From CAVVGZ01 sp963747965 (lineage in GTDB: Bacteria > Chloroflexota > Anaerolineae > Anaerolineales > Anaerolineaceae), in the NCBI GenBank assembly GCA_963747965.1, contig CAVVGZ010000008.1:248001-312000 (forward strand): a stretch of 64,000 nucleotides of DNA, read 5' to 3'. Positions 27,801 through 36,794 of the stretch are shown one piece after another; within the stretch, counting starts at the first letter, position 1, and each line of letters begins with the position of its first letter. The translations under genes and the position numbers were made by a program. Below the pieces are notes generated by a model that saw only the letters and a list, made by a program, of their open reading frames with translations, ran no database searches and was not told where the DNA came from.

Positions 27801-28043
27801 ATGCCTGATAAACCTGACGAAGAAATCCGCAAAAGCATCAAACGCTTTGAGGAATCACTGCCTGAAAGCGAGCGTAACCCTGACGCCCAAGAAAATACCG
27901 GGCGTCTTATTGAACGCGCAGCCCGGCCTTTGCTAAAAGATGAGGATACACCGCATCCCGACGAACGTTATAGCGAAAAACAAACTCGTTCACGTAAAGC
28001 TGAAGATACTTCGGACTCTCACAGTGATACGTCCCATCAATAG
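27801..28043 (+). CDS. Small hydrophilic open frame antisense to the transposase 3' end
   Basis: An 80-codon open frame (MPDKPDEEIRKSIKRFEES...) that is very charged and has no recognised domain. Its first 35 codons lie between the IS end and the transposase stop; the rest runs antisense to the transposase. It may be a small passenger frame of the element or chance. There is no clear ribosome site. Confidence 0.25.
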   Translation: MPDKPDEEIRKSIKRFEESLPESERNPDAQENTGRLIERAARPLLKDEDTPHPDERYSEKQTRSRKAEDTSDSHSDTSHQ

Positions 28044-28781
28044 AACGCTTCATCTGTGACCAGAAACCTTCAATCGTATTGGTGCTGATGCCGTTCACTG
28101 AATACTCTTCTTTGCTGTGATTGATGAAGCGGTGCGCATACTTGCGTTTTACGTGGTGGTAGATGCGTGACGCATCGGGTTGTATTTCGGTGCCTTGCCG
28201 AGCCATTGCTCGAATGAAAGGTAGCGCAACGGTGGCGTTAGCCTGCTTCGTCGTGATGGCGGTTATTTTACCTTCGCCTTTCTTTTTCTCAACCATGCCG
28301 ATAACGGCCGTTTTGTTATCCCATTGGCTTTTTTGGTGAACTTTGCGGCGAGTACCGCCCATGTAGGTTTCGTCAATTTCAACGACGCCGGTCAGTGGCC
28401 TGTCGCTCTGCTGCATCATAAGGCGGATTTGCTTGCACATGCGCCAGGCAGTTTTGTAAGTGACGCCAAGTGTACGCTCAAGTTCTTTGCCGCTAACCCC
28501 ATTCCTACTGACGCTGAACATATACATCGCCTAGAACCATTTCTTCAGGGCGTTTCCGATTTATGGAAGATGGTATTAGCTAAGGGGCTAATCTGGTTAC
28601 CGCAGTCTTTACACTCATACACTTTCTTGCTACGAACCCGATAGTATTTTGGCTCAGTGACACCACACTTAGGGCATGCGACCATACCGCCAAAGCGTTG
28701 CTGGAAGATGTGGTCAAGGCAGGTGTTGTCATCTGGAAATTGCTGGTGCAGATTGTCGATGGTGTAGCGCGGGGTCTTCAT
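27907..28781 (-). pseudogene. IS1595-family transposase, inactivated
   Basis: The N-terminal part (28781 to 28545) has the IS1595 zinc ribbon (CPKCGV...CKDCG) and ends early after FHKSETP. The C-terminal part (28527 to 27907) has the catalytic domain: EIDETYMGG (first Asp), QPDASRIYHHV (second Asp) and NTIEGFWSQMKRS. Between them the expected join LKKWFYAMYMF requires correcting a one-base deletion and also a TAG in place of the usual Tyr codon. There are thus two separate lesions, so the gene is a genuine pseudogene. Confidence 0.85.
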
Positions 28782-28968
28782 ATAACTATACAGCCGATCT
28801 ATTACATGACGTCAAGGGATAGTCGCCTATTAATTCTAGAAATCAGCAGAAAGAATCTGTGATTCCCTTCGTTTGTATCTGCCTCGGGTGTATTTCTCAT
28901 TTATCCGGAAAGTACAAACCAGGTTAAATCGAACCCCGTCATCCCGAATGGGTACATTCTAATACCGC

Positions 28969-30708
28969 TTAATTGTCCTTGGTAAGCTGAATCTGCCGCT
29001 GGTATAGCTGCCAGTACAGGCCTTCGCGACCCAGCAGATCCTGGTGATTGCCAACCTCAACAATTCGCCCGTTCTCCAGGGCAATGATCTTGTTTGCATT
29101 GCGAATGGTGCTCAACCGGTGGGCAATTACCAGCGCCGTTCGCCCTTTCAGGACAAATTCCAGAGCCTGTTGAATTAAATATTCCGCTTCTGCATCAACA
29201 GATGAGGTGGCCTCATCCAGGATCAGGATGGCAGGATTGATCAGGATGGCTCTTGCAAGTGCCAGGCGCTGTTTTTGGCCCCCGCTTAAGCGCACCCCGC
29301 GTTCGCCAATTTCTGTATCATAACCCTCGGGCAGCTCTTGAATAAATTCATGGGCATACGCCGCCTTCGCTGCCTGGATGATTTCCTCGTTTCCGGCTTG
29401 CGGGTTACCATAAGCAAGATTATCCCGAACAGTTGTATTAAATAGAAATGTATCCTGCAGCACTACAGCAATCTGGTTGCGTAATGATTCCATGGAGACA
29501 TTCCGCAAGTCAATCCCATCCACCCGTACTACCCCTGACTGCGGATCATAAAAACGGCACAGCAGATTGGCGATACTTGTCTTTCCAGCCCCGGATGGAC
29601 CTACCAGGGCAACTGTTTCCCCGGGTTGGATTTTAAAACTGACATCGTGTAAAACCTCCTCGCCGGACAGGTATGCAAATGACACCCCCTCAAACTGCAC
29701 TTCTCCCTTGAGGTCGGGGAGTTTTATCGCTTCAGGAGCCTCCCTCACATCTATAGGATGATCCAACAATTCGAGGATTCGCTCACCGGCAGCAATTGCC
29801 TCCTGAAAAATATTATCGATATCCACCAGGCGCCGCAGCGGGGCATACAGGAACTGCAGGTAGGAGATAAATGCCACCAGGCTGCCCAAAGTTAATGTCC
29901 CGTTGATGACCATTACCGCCCCGACTCCCACCACTACCACACTGCTTAATTGTGAGAGCAGGTCCATGCTCGGGAAGAAAACAGACCAGGAGCGGATTCC
30001 TTTAACCTGGGCATTGAAGTATCTGCGGCTGTCTGCAGAAAAACGGCCCAATTCCCGCTCTTCCTGGGCAAAAGCCTGGATGACCTTCATGCCAGAAAGA
30101 TTATCTTGAAGCCTGGCATTGATATCTCCCAGCCGGTCCCGGATCTGGCGGTATATTGGCCGGACGCGCTTGTTGAAGACGCGCAGCGATCCTGCCTGGA
30201 TCGGTATCGGTATAAAAACCAGCAGGGCCAGCTGCCAGTTTATCCACAACAAAATCCCGATTGTGCCAACCAGGCGCACCAAATCTACAGCAAAAAAAGC
30301 GAATCCATGGGTAACAAAATTCTCCATGGCATTCACGTCATTGGTTACCCTGGACATGATTTCTCCAGTGGATGTCTTTTCAAAAAAGGCCAGGGATAAT
30401 CTCTGCAAATATGCGTAAAGTTTGAGGCGCAAATCGAGGATGAATTTCCCACCCAGGACATGCCGGAAATAATTATCCCCTACGTTTACAAGCTGCTGCA
30501 GGATGAAAATCATAACGAGAAGGATAAGTAGCGGCGCCAGTTTAGAGAGATCACCGGTGGCGATTACACCATCAATGATTTCCCGCTGTACCAACGGCGG
30601 CACCAGATCCAGGGCAATCCCGGTTAACAGGAGCACGATCACCAGGGACAGGTCCTTCCAGTATGGTTTCAGCAGTACGGAAAATCTCTTAAGAACTTCC
30701 AGGTTCAA
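28969..30708 (-). CDS. ABC exporter (MsbA/BmrA-like half-transporter)
   Basis: A 579-aa homodimeric or heterodimeric ABC exporter. Residues 1-320 hold six transmembrane helices with the typical SRVTNDVNAMENF coupling region. The ATPase domain has Walker A GPSGAGKT, the Q-loop, signature LSGGQKQRLALARA, Walker B AILILDEATSSVD and the H-loop AHRLST. Substrate (lipid, peptide or drug) cannot be predicted. The apparent start is TTG at 30708 right after GGAG, which is too close, so the start is uncertain. Confidence 0.9.
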   Translation of the reverse strand: MNLEVLKRFSVLLKPYWKDLSLVIVLLLTGIALDLVPPLVQREIIDGVIATGDLSKLAPLLILLVMIFILQQLVNVGDNYFRHVLGGKFILDLRLKLYAYLQRLSLAFFEKTSTGEIMSRVTNDVNAMENFVTHGFAFFAVDLVRLVGTIGILLWINWQLALLVFIPIPIQAGSLRVFNKRVRPIYRQIRDRLGDINARLQDNLSGMKVIQAFAQEERELGRFSADSRRYFNAQVKGIRSWSVFFPSMDLLSQLSSVVVVGVGAVMVINGTLTLGSLVAFISYLQFLYAPLRRLVDIDNIFQEAIAAGERILELLDHPIDVREAPEAIKLPDLKGEVQFEGVSFAYLSGEEVLHDVSFKIQPGETVALVGPSGAGKTSIANLLCRFYDPQSGVVRVDGIDLRNVSMESLRNQIAVVLQDTFLFNTTVRDNLAYGNPQAGNEEIIQAAKAAYAHEFIQELPEGYDTEIGERGVRLSGGQKQRLALARAILINPAILILDEATSSVDAEAEYLIQQALEFVLKGRTALVIAHRLSTIRNANKIIALENGRIVEVGNHQDLLGREGLYWQLYQRQIQLTKDN

Positions 30709-31164
30709 CTCCTGATCAGCAATGAGAATAATTGGGTAAAGATTGGAAATTCATCCCTTAAAGTGCAACCCTGTCATTATAACGCCGGGAATCAGGAAAT
30801 TGATGGTGAGGGTCAATCCACTCCAGGAAAGATCAATCAAGCTTAACCAGGCACATGAACAGGGTGATCATGCGCTTACCGGGTATAAAAAAAGCCTGAA
30901 GCTTTTCCGCTCAAATGGATTACCTTATACAAACCTTGACGATAATTAGGATATATTAGATATAATTACTTAAATATAAATCCTTTTGAGTAATGGAATT
31001 GGGTCAAAATATGTTTGCCTTACAATCGATGCAAGAATTTGGTAAGCGCATACGGGATGACAGCATCAAAACAATAGATACAATGATCACCCCGCTATGT
31101 ATGTCCAACGCACATCAATCAAAAAGACACCTGAAAACTGGTTTTGATCAAGGGAGCAAGACTA
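30709..31164. promoter_or_regulatory. Intergenic region between the ABC exporter and msrP
   Basis: About 455 bases between divergent genes without a convincing ORF. A possible msrP promoter is TTGACG at 30936-30941 with TATAAT at 30961-30966, but the 19-base spacer is long and it would leave a leader of nearly 200 bases. No riboswitch or operator is recognised. Confidence 0.3.
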
Positions 31165-32152
31165 ATGTCCAAGAATAAATATACCTCCAATCCGCTAAAA
31201 CCATCTGAGATCACACCGGAGCACCTCTATTTAAACCGGCGGAAGTTTATCAGCAGCCTGGGGATTACCAGTGCCGCTGCCTTTTTGGCAGCCTGTTCAC
31301 CACAGGTTTTCCAGCCCACAGCAGCATTGGAAAATACACCTGCAATATCACCGGACCCAACAAAAACGGGTGAGCAAGGGACTGTCTCCCCTTCAACCAT
31401 GGATGAACCTTTAACAGATTATGAAGCTGTCACCAATTACAACAACTACTATGAGTTTTCTTTGGATAAACAGGAGGTTGCTCCTCTCTCTGAAGATTTT
31501 AAGACAACCCCCTGGACCGTTCAAATTGGCGGTCTGGTCAACAAGCCCCTCACCCTGGGGATTGAGGACCTCGACCTTCCCGCGTGAGGAACGAATTTAC
31601 CGCATGCGCTGCGTGGAAGGCTGGTCGATGGTAATTCCCTGGCTTGGTTTTCCGCTCAAAACATTATTGGAGATGGCAGAGCCGACCAGTGACGCAAAAT
31701 TCGTCGCCTTCCAGACCCTGAATGACCCGGAGCAATACCCTAACCTCAATAATCCTAGTTTCCCGTGGCCGTACACGGAAGGGCTAAGGTTGGATGAGGC
31801 CATGCATGACCTTACAATCCTTTCCACAGGTTTGTACGGCAAAGAACTGCTCCCTCAAAACGGAGCGCCGATACGTCTTGTGGTTCCCTGGAAATATGGT
31901 TTTAAAAGCATCAAATCAATTATCAAAATTGATTTGGTTGACTCCCAGCCTGCTACCTTTTGGAATTCAATAGCACCTTATGAATATGGTTTTTACTCCA
32001 ATGTGAATCCTGAAAAATCTCACCCGCGCTGGTCTCAATCCAGTGAAAAACGTATCGGCGAGAAAGGACGCCAGCCCACTCTCATGTTTAATGGTTATGC
32101 TGAGGAAGTTGCTTACCTTTACGAGGGCATGGACCTGCAAGTTGATTACTGA
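31165..32152 (+). CDS. msrP: MsrP-like molybdopterin oxidoreductase (methionine sulfoxide reductase), frameshifted
   Basis: The catalytic subunit of the MsrPQ system, which reduces methionine sulfoxide in exported proteins. It has a twin-arginine signal ([10 protein letters not shown], Arg 25-26) joined to a lipobox-like LAAC, then a sulfite-oxidase-type fold. The first frame stops at 31587 after IEDLDLP. The second frame carries the continuation [24 protein letters not shown], including the molybdenum-ligand Cys, to 32152. A one-base indel near 31565-31585 explains this. The ATG at 31165 has GGGAG upstream. msrQ follows six bases later. Confidence 0.9.
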
Positions 32153-32158
32153 TAAGTT

Positions 32159-32866
32159 ATGAACAGTCTGAAAAGAAACTTTAAATTTACTCGGTTGCAG
32201 CTTACCGCACATATCCTTGCCTGGGTACCCCTGCTGGTGCTCTTCTGGGATTATTTTGGGGATAACCTGGGATTTTACCCTGCGCAGGAGGTTACTGCGC
32301 GTACCGGTAAACTTGCCTTGATTTTCCTGATGCTGTCCCTGTCCTGCACACCATTGTATACCCTGACAAAATATTCACCCGTTATCAAACTGCGCCGGCC
32401 CTTGGGATTATTTGCATTTCTTTACGCTTCAATCCACTTGCTTAGTTTTACCGGCCTGGATTACCAGTTTAATTGGGCTGAACTTCTCCCCTATATCCTT
32501 GAAAAGCGCTATATATTTGTCGGTCTGGTGGTATTTACCCTGCTGTTCCTCCTTGCCTTAACCTCTTTCAAATGGTGGATGGTCAGGCTCGGAAAAAACT
32601 GGAAGAGGCTGCACCGCCTTGTATACATTGCTGCCCCGCTGGCTGTCCTGCACTTTGCCTGGGTGGTAAAAGGGAATCTATTCGGTTTATCCGGGGATAT
32701 TATCCAACCTCTCCTGTTTTCCATTCTGGCCGCACTCTTATTAATCATGCGAATCCCTCCGGTTAAAAAAGCGATTATCGCTCAACGAAACAGGTACCTC
32801 CCCGGTCGGAAAATCGTGATCAGCACGAATCCCCGCATTCATAAAACCGGCAACCCCGTTCAATAA
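32159..32866 (+). CDS. msrQ: MsrQ-like heme b membrane subunit
   Basis: A 235-aa integral membrane protein of the ferric-reductase-like family that passes electrons to MsrP. Six hydrophobic segments are visible. The candidate heme-ligand histidines are in ASIHLLSF, WKRLHRLVYI and VLHFAWVV, and GKLALIFLMLSLSCTPL is typical of YedZ/MsrQ. It lies six bases after msrP. The basic C-terminal tail would be cytoplasmic. Confidence 0.92.
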   Translation: MNSLKRNFKFTRLQLTAHILAWVPLLVLFWDYFGDNLGFYPAQEVTARTGKLALIFLMLSLSCTPLYTLTKYSPVIKLRRPLGLFAFLYASIHLLSFTGLDYQFNWAELLPYILEKRYIFVGLVVFTLLFLLALTSFKWWMVRLGKNWKRLHRLVYIAAPLAVLHFAWVVKGNLFGLSGDIIQPLLFSILAALLLIMRIPPVKKAIIAQRNRYLPGRKIVISTNPRIHKTGNPVQ

Positions 32867-32921
32867 AAAAACCGAGACAGCAACACCCCTGGAAAACAAA
32901 ATCTCCAGGGGTGTTGCTGTC
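32865..32921 (-). terminator. Strong terminator of the amidohydrolase operon, shared with msrQ
   Basis: A perfect 18-base stem (32876-32893 with 32904-32921) and 10-base loop. On the minus strand it is followed by TCGG and seven T. It serves the minus-strand amidohydrolase gene and, as a hairpin alone, may also limit msrQ transcripts. Confidence 0.85.
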
Positions 32922-32976
32922 GTCATACCAGGACTATTTCCTGGTCAGTAATATTTAATATCCCTTTTCAGGGAAA

Positions 32977-34209
32977 TCATTTACTCACCTTATTTCCATT
33001 TTTTATGACCTGGTGAATGTTTTCCTCTTTTTGCAGCAGGGAAATATCCTTCAGCGGGTCTCCTGCAACAATGACCAGGTCGGCCATCTTGCCTTCTTCA
33101 ATGGTGCCGATCTTTTTCTCCAGTCCGAGGCATTCAGCACCCACCCGGGTGGCAGCCTGGATAGCCTCCATGGGCGTAAATCCACCCTTTACCAGTTCTG
33201 CCATCTCAAGCGCATTTTCTCCATGGTAAATCCAGAACCCGGCATCGGTGCCGGTCACAATCTTTACACCGGCTTTCTTTGCTTTTTCCAGGGTAATCCA
33301 CTTATCCTCATCGTTCTTCATCAGCCATGCCCATTCCTCATCCGAGGAATCGATAGCTTCTTTGCCCATGGCAATCCCGCGGGAATTTGTGCTAAGGGTC
33401 GGTGTATAAAACACGTTGCGCCGCAGCATGAGTTCGATATGTTCATCGCTCAGCCAGGGACCATGCTCCACCGAGTCAATACCCGCCCGCAGAGCATCTG
33501 TCAGCCCGGGTCCGCCGGAAGTGTGGGCTGCCACGCGCTTACCAGCCCAGTGAGCTTCCTCGCAGATTGCAGCCATCTCCTCGTACGTCATCTCCTGGTG
33601 CCACGGTTCCACAAGGTTATGAATGGAACCCCCGCATGGATTAATTTTTAGCAGATCTGCACCGCGTTTGAGCTGCTCGCGTGCCGCCTTGCGGCACCCC
33701 CAGGGACCATCACCAACTCCGGTACGGCCGCTGATGAAGACATCCGGACTCCACTCAGCCTTATCCATATGCCCGCCGGTTACCGAAATCCCCTGTCCGC
33801 TTACCATCAGGGTAGGTCCAGGAAGGTATCCCTGATTAATGGCGTTTCTCAATGCCACATCCACATAGGATGGCGAGGAAAGGGATCGCAGGGTTGTGAA
33901 TCCCATACGCAGGTCTTTTAATACAAAACTGTATGCCCGCAGTGCCAGGGTTCCCTGCAGTTCCTTAAGGGCGTTGATTGAATAATTCTCATCCGGACCA
34001 CCCGGTGTGTGCACATGTACGTGGCAATCCACCATCCCGGGCATGACCGTCATATTGCTTGCATCAATAACTTCCACCCCCTCCTGATGTTCGATCTGAT
34101 CCACAGGGGCAACTTTTTTGATCACTTTCCCATCAATCAGTACTGCCATATGAGAGTGGGGATTGGTGTTAACCCCGTCAATCAGCATACCTGCTTTTAT
34201 TAAAATCAT
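32977..34209 (-). CDS. Metal-dependent amidohydrolase (imidazolonepropionase/prolidase-like)
   Basis: A 410-aa member of the amidohydrolase superfamily (PF01979 type). Metal-binding motifs are VDCHVHVHTP (HxH), KINPCGG (Lys, probably carboxylated), AAHTSGGPG and DSVEHG (His), and GTDAGF (Asp). The group includes Zn-dependent peptidases acting on Xaa-Pro dipeptides and many lactam or amide hydrolases; the substrate here is unknown. The ATG at 34209 has GGAGG six bases upstream. It is 37 bases after the NicX-like gene, so the two likely act in one pathway. Confidence 0.85.
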   Translation of the reverse strand: MILIKAGMLIDGVNTNPHSHMAVLIDGKVIKKVAPVDQIEHQEGVEVIDASNMTVMPGMVDCHVHVHTPGGPDENYSINALKELQGTLALRAYSFVLKDLRMGFTTLRSLSSPSYVDVALRNAINQGYLPGPTLMVSGQGISVTGGHMDKAEWSPDVFISGRTGVGDGPWGCRKAAREQLKRGADLLKINPCGGSIHNLVEPWHQEMTYEEMAAICEEAHWAGKRVAAHTSGGPGLTDALRAGIDSVEHGPWLSDEHIELMLRRNVFYTPTLSTNSRGIAMGKEAIDSSDEEWAWLMKNDEDKWITLEKAKKAGVKIVTGTDAGFWIYHGENALEMAELVKGGFTPMEAIQAATRVGAECLGLEKKIGTIEEGKMADLVIVAGDPLKDISLLQKEENIHQVIKNGNKVSK

Positions 34210-34246
34210 GCTTTCCTCCAGATAGTTTGTGATATTTTCTTGTTGG

Positions 34247-35281
34247 TCACTGTAGTTCCTGCGGGATAAATTTCCCGTGGTCAATCACCTGAAGGTCATC
34301 CAGCCATAGGCTTGAATCAAGACAGCACAACCCCAGGTGGGCCATGGTGACATTTTTACCCTTGAAATTAATATCATTGTTGCTGCCAATCTCAATTTGG
34401 ATATTGCCGTAATGGGCTTCAATATCAATGCCGGCAACGCCGGTTTCCGGGGTAATCGCTCTCACCAGGGCATGCCAATCCGCACGCCTGTCCGTGCCCC
34501 AGGATGTATGGCCTGCCTTGAGGGCGTTTTCATCATTATAGGCTTCTAAAAAGTTTTTAAGCAGCATAGCGTCCAGGCCGCCTTTGATATCGATAATCCT
34601 GCTTTCCCGGAAAGTGATTTCCACCGGGCTTTCCATATAGCGTCCAAAAGAGAAATTGGCATCACCAATATTAAGCACCAGCGTACCTTCGACACTTTCT
34701 TCCATTTGCGCGGTTTCCACCATCCCGGCCCCCCAAAAATCCAGGTGGCCCGGGATATCGGCGACCCCATAGTGAGCCAGGGCCGGGCGGCTGCCGCGTT
34801 CCATCACCAGGTCCGTTCCCGCGTCAGATTTAATGCTGATTTTGTTAGCCTTACCAAGTAAGTCTGCCCCGGCCTTAGTCCTCCGGATTACATCCGGGTG
34901 GGCGGTCAGACGGTTGAGCACTTCCAGCGGAGAGACAACCATGATTGCCCGGGAACCCCTTTCCAGGGCTTTTGCCATTTGCTCATGGTAGTGAAGCCTG
35001 TAGGTTGTCATAAAAACAATCAGATCAGCCTCCTGCCAGGCACTCCCCATGGATTTTTTCGGCAGGGCATGATTGAAAGGAAGAATTTGTTTATAGGTAT
35101 CTGCACCCAGTTCCAGGGCTGCCCCCAGGCAGGCATCCGAGTAAACTGGATTGAACGCCGTATCCGTGATCACCAGGCAGAGTTCATCCCCGGTTAAATT
35201 GCACATGGAAAGCTGATAACGAAACAAACTCACTAATTCCACAGCAGCCGATGGGTTCATCATATTTCGTCGGTTGGGCAT
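34247..35281 (-). CDS. NicX-like (2,5-dihydroxypyridine 5,6-dioxygenase / M29-like) protein
   Basis: A 344-aa protein aligning by eye with the NicX family: AWQEADLIVFMTTYRLHYHEQ, VSPLEVLNRL, KSDAGTDL, VEGTLVLNIGD, AGHTSWGTD and AHLGLCCLD...WLDD. In NicX a His/His/Asp set binds Fe(II) for ring cleavage of 2,5-dihydroxypyridine. The two His positions seem kept (AGHTSWG, AHLG), but the Asp two residues after the second His is Gly here, so the reaction may differ. Older annotations call such proteins M29-like aminopeptidases. The ATG has AGGAG nine bases upstream. It precedes the amidohydrolase. Confidence 0.65.
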   Translation of the reverse strand: MPNRRNMMNPSAAVELVSLFRYQLSMCNLTGDELCLVITDTAFNPVYSDACLGAALELGADTYKQILPFNHALPKKSMGSAWQEADLIVFMTTYRLHYHEQMAKALERGSRAIMVVSPLEVLNRLTAHPDVIRRTKAGADLLGKANKISIKSDAGTDLVMERGSRPALAHYGVADIPGHLDFWGAGMVETAQMEESVEGTLVLNIGDANFSFGRYMESPVEITFRESRIIDIKGGLDAMLLKNFLEAYNDENALKAGHTSWGTDRRADWHALVRAITPETGVAGIDIEAHYGNIQIEIGSNNDINFKGKNVTMAHLGLCCLDSSLWLDDLQVIDHGKFIPQELQ

Positions 35282-35458
35282 TGTCGTTACTCCTCTAAAT
35301 GGTTTTTTTGTCGGGAAGGCTGAACGCTATCTCTATTCGGTCACGTCCTCTAAGCAAAATAATTATGCCACATTTTAATTCAACCGCGGACAGGATTTAT
35401 GTCCAAAAACACCAATTCTGTACTATACTCACCTCCATTAAACGATGGAAATAATAAA

Positions 35459-36073
35459 ATGATCTACCTCACCCAGGGTATCCTCTTAGGATTTTATGCT
35501 GCGTTCAGCCCGGGACCCTTCCAGGCTTTCCTTTTTTCGCAAACCTTACGGATCGGCTGGAAACGCACCCTGCCAGCAGCCTTTGCCCCGCTGTTCTCCG
35601 ACGGACCAATCATTGCGTTGTTCCTTTTGATCCTCTCCGGGTCTCCATCGCTGTTAATAAATACACTCCGCCTGGTTGGCGGCTTCTTCCTGATATACCT
35701 GGCCTGGGAGGCGTATCGCGCCGCCAAATCCCGGGTTGAAAAAACCAATGTCAGCGTCAATCCGGCCGATGCCAGCCTGATTAAAGCCATCCTGATGAAC
35801 TTTTTCAATCCCAACGTGTATATTTTCTGGGGTACCATTGGGGCAACTATTGTGCTGTCCGGTTGGGAGCAGTCCCCAATGGCAGGCTGGAGCTTTCTGA
35901 TCGGATTTTATTTAACAATCATCCCTGCGCTGGCCCTCTTGATCACCCTTTTCGGCACTGCAGGTCGGCTTGATGAAAAATTTCGCCGCCGCATAGGCAT
36001 TTTTCTGGCAGCTGTGTTATTCTGCTTTGGTATTTTCCAGATCTGGCAGGGGCTTCAAGTCCTGCTCGAGTAA
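35459..36073 (+). CDS. LysE family exporter, copy 1
   Basis: A 204-aa six-helix membrane protein of the LysE/RhtB superfamily, which exports amino acids or related metabolites. It shows the family start YLTQGILLGFYAAFSPGPFQAF with the SPGP motif and the later NFFNPNVYIFWGT helix. The ATG at 35459 gives the same length as the next gene. It is followed after 20 bases by a clear paralogue, so the pair is a tandem duplication that may form a two-subunit exporter. Substrate unknown. Confidence 0.82.
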   Translation: MIYLTQGILLGFYAAFSPGPFQAFLFSQTLRIGWKRTLPAAFAPLFSDGPIIALFLLILSGSPSLLINTLRLVGGFFLIYLAWEAYRAAKSRVEKTNVSVNPADASLIKAILMNFFNPNVYIFWGTIGATIVLSGWEQSPMAGWSFLIGFYLTIIPALALLITLFGTAGRLDEKFRRRIGIFLAAVLFCFGIFQIWQGLQVLLE

Positions 36074-36093
36074 CCTCACCAATAGGAGCGCAC

Positions 36094-36708
36094 ATGGTGT
36101 ATCTTACCCAGGGTATTGTGTTAGGCTTGTATGCTGCCATTCTTCCCGGACCTTTCCAGGCTTTCATGCTCTCAAAATCCCTGCAGAATGGCTGGCGCCG
36201 CACCCTTCCGCTTGCATTTGTGCCCCTGCTCACCGACCTGCCTGTCATGCTGTTAATGCTGGGATTGCTGGCGCAGGTGCCAGCCTGGTTAATGGATTAC
36301 CTCCGCTTTGCAGGTGGGATTTATCTCCTGTATTTAGCCTGGAATACCCTTCAAAGATATAAAGCATCAGCTGATCCTGCCGGTAATCTGCCGCAATCGA
36401 GCCAACGCGGCTTTTTTCAATCCATAATGATCAACTACCTGAATCCAAATGTATATATATTTTGGGGGACTGTCGGAGTACCCATCATTCTGGAGGGCCT
36501 TGAATCTTCAACTGCCCAGGGAATAAGTTTCATCCTTGGTTTTTACATCACCCTGGTAATTGCCTTGGCGGTCATAATTTTTTCCTTTGGCTCCGTGGGG
36601 CAATTAAATCCAAGGGTCCAGCGTTTTCTGGGTTTGTTCCTCACTCTTTTATTGTTTAGTTTTGGTGGTTACATGATCTGGCAAAGTGTAACAATATGGA
36701 TTGCCTGA
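36094..36708 (+). CDS. LysE family exporter, copy 2
   Basis: A 204-aa paralogue of the preceding gene. It shares YLTQGIVLGLYAAILPGPFQAF, RRTLPLAFVPLLTD and NYLNPNVYIFWGTVG, with six predicted helices. The Ser of the SPGP motif is Leu-Pro here, a difference from copy 1. The ATG has GGAG six bases upstream. It is probably co-transcribed with copy 1. Confidence 0.82.
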   Translation: MVYLTQGIVLGLYAAILPGPFQAFMLSKSLQNGWRRTLPLAFVPLLTDLPVMLLMLGLLAQVPAWLMDYLRFAGGIYLLYLAWNTLQRYKASADPAGNLPQSSQRGFFQSIMINYLNPNVYIFWGTVGVPIILEGLESSTAQGISFILGFYITLVIALAVIIFSFGSVGQLNPRVQRFLGLFLTLLLFSFGGYMIWQSVTIWIA

Positions 36709-36794
36709 GTAAAAGATAGGGTTTACTAATTAACGTGCACAGTTTATGAGATTTGGTTAGTTCAACGAAAGGCAGCCGGGTATTTCATTCAATT

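Larger units (their letters stand above)
27721..28827 (-). mobile_element. IS1595-family insertion element, degenerate
   Basis: About 1.1 kb holding a broken IS1595-type transposase. Candidate imperfect terminal repeats start GGCGAATAT at 27721 and, reading inward on the other strand, GGCGACTAT at 28827 (eight of the first nine bases match). No target-site duplication is obvious, so the exact ends are tentative. Confidence 0.5.

Noticed and set aside
32865..32921. Long hairpin as a novel structured RNA
   Set aside because: The minus-strand T-run and its place after the amidohydrolase gene explain it as a terminator.
33013..33651. Long plus-strand frame opposite the amidohydrolase
   Set aside because: Antisense of a conserved gene, no ribosome site.
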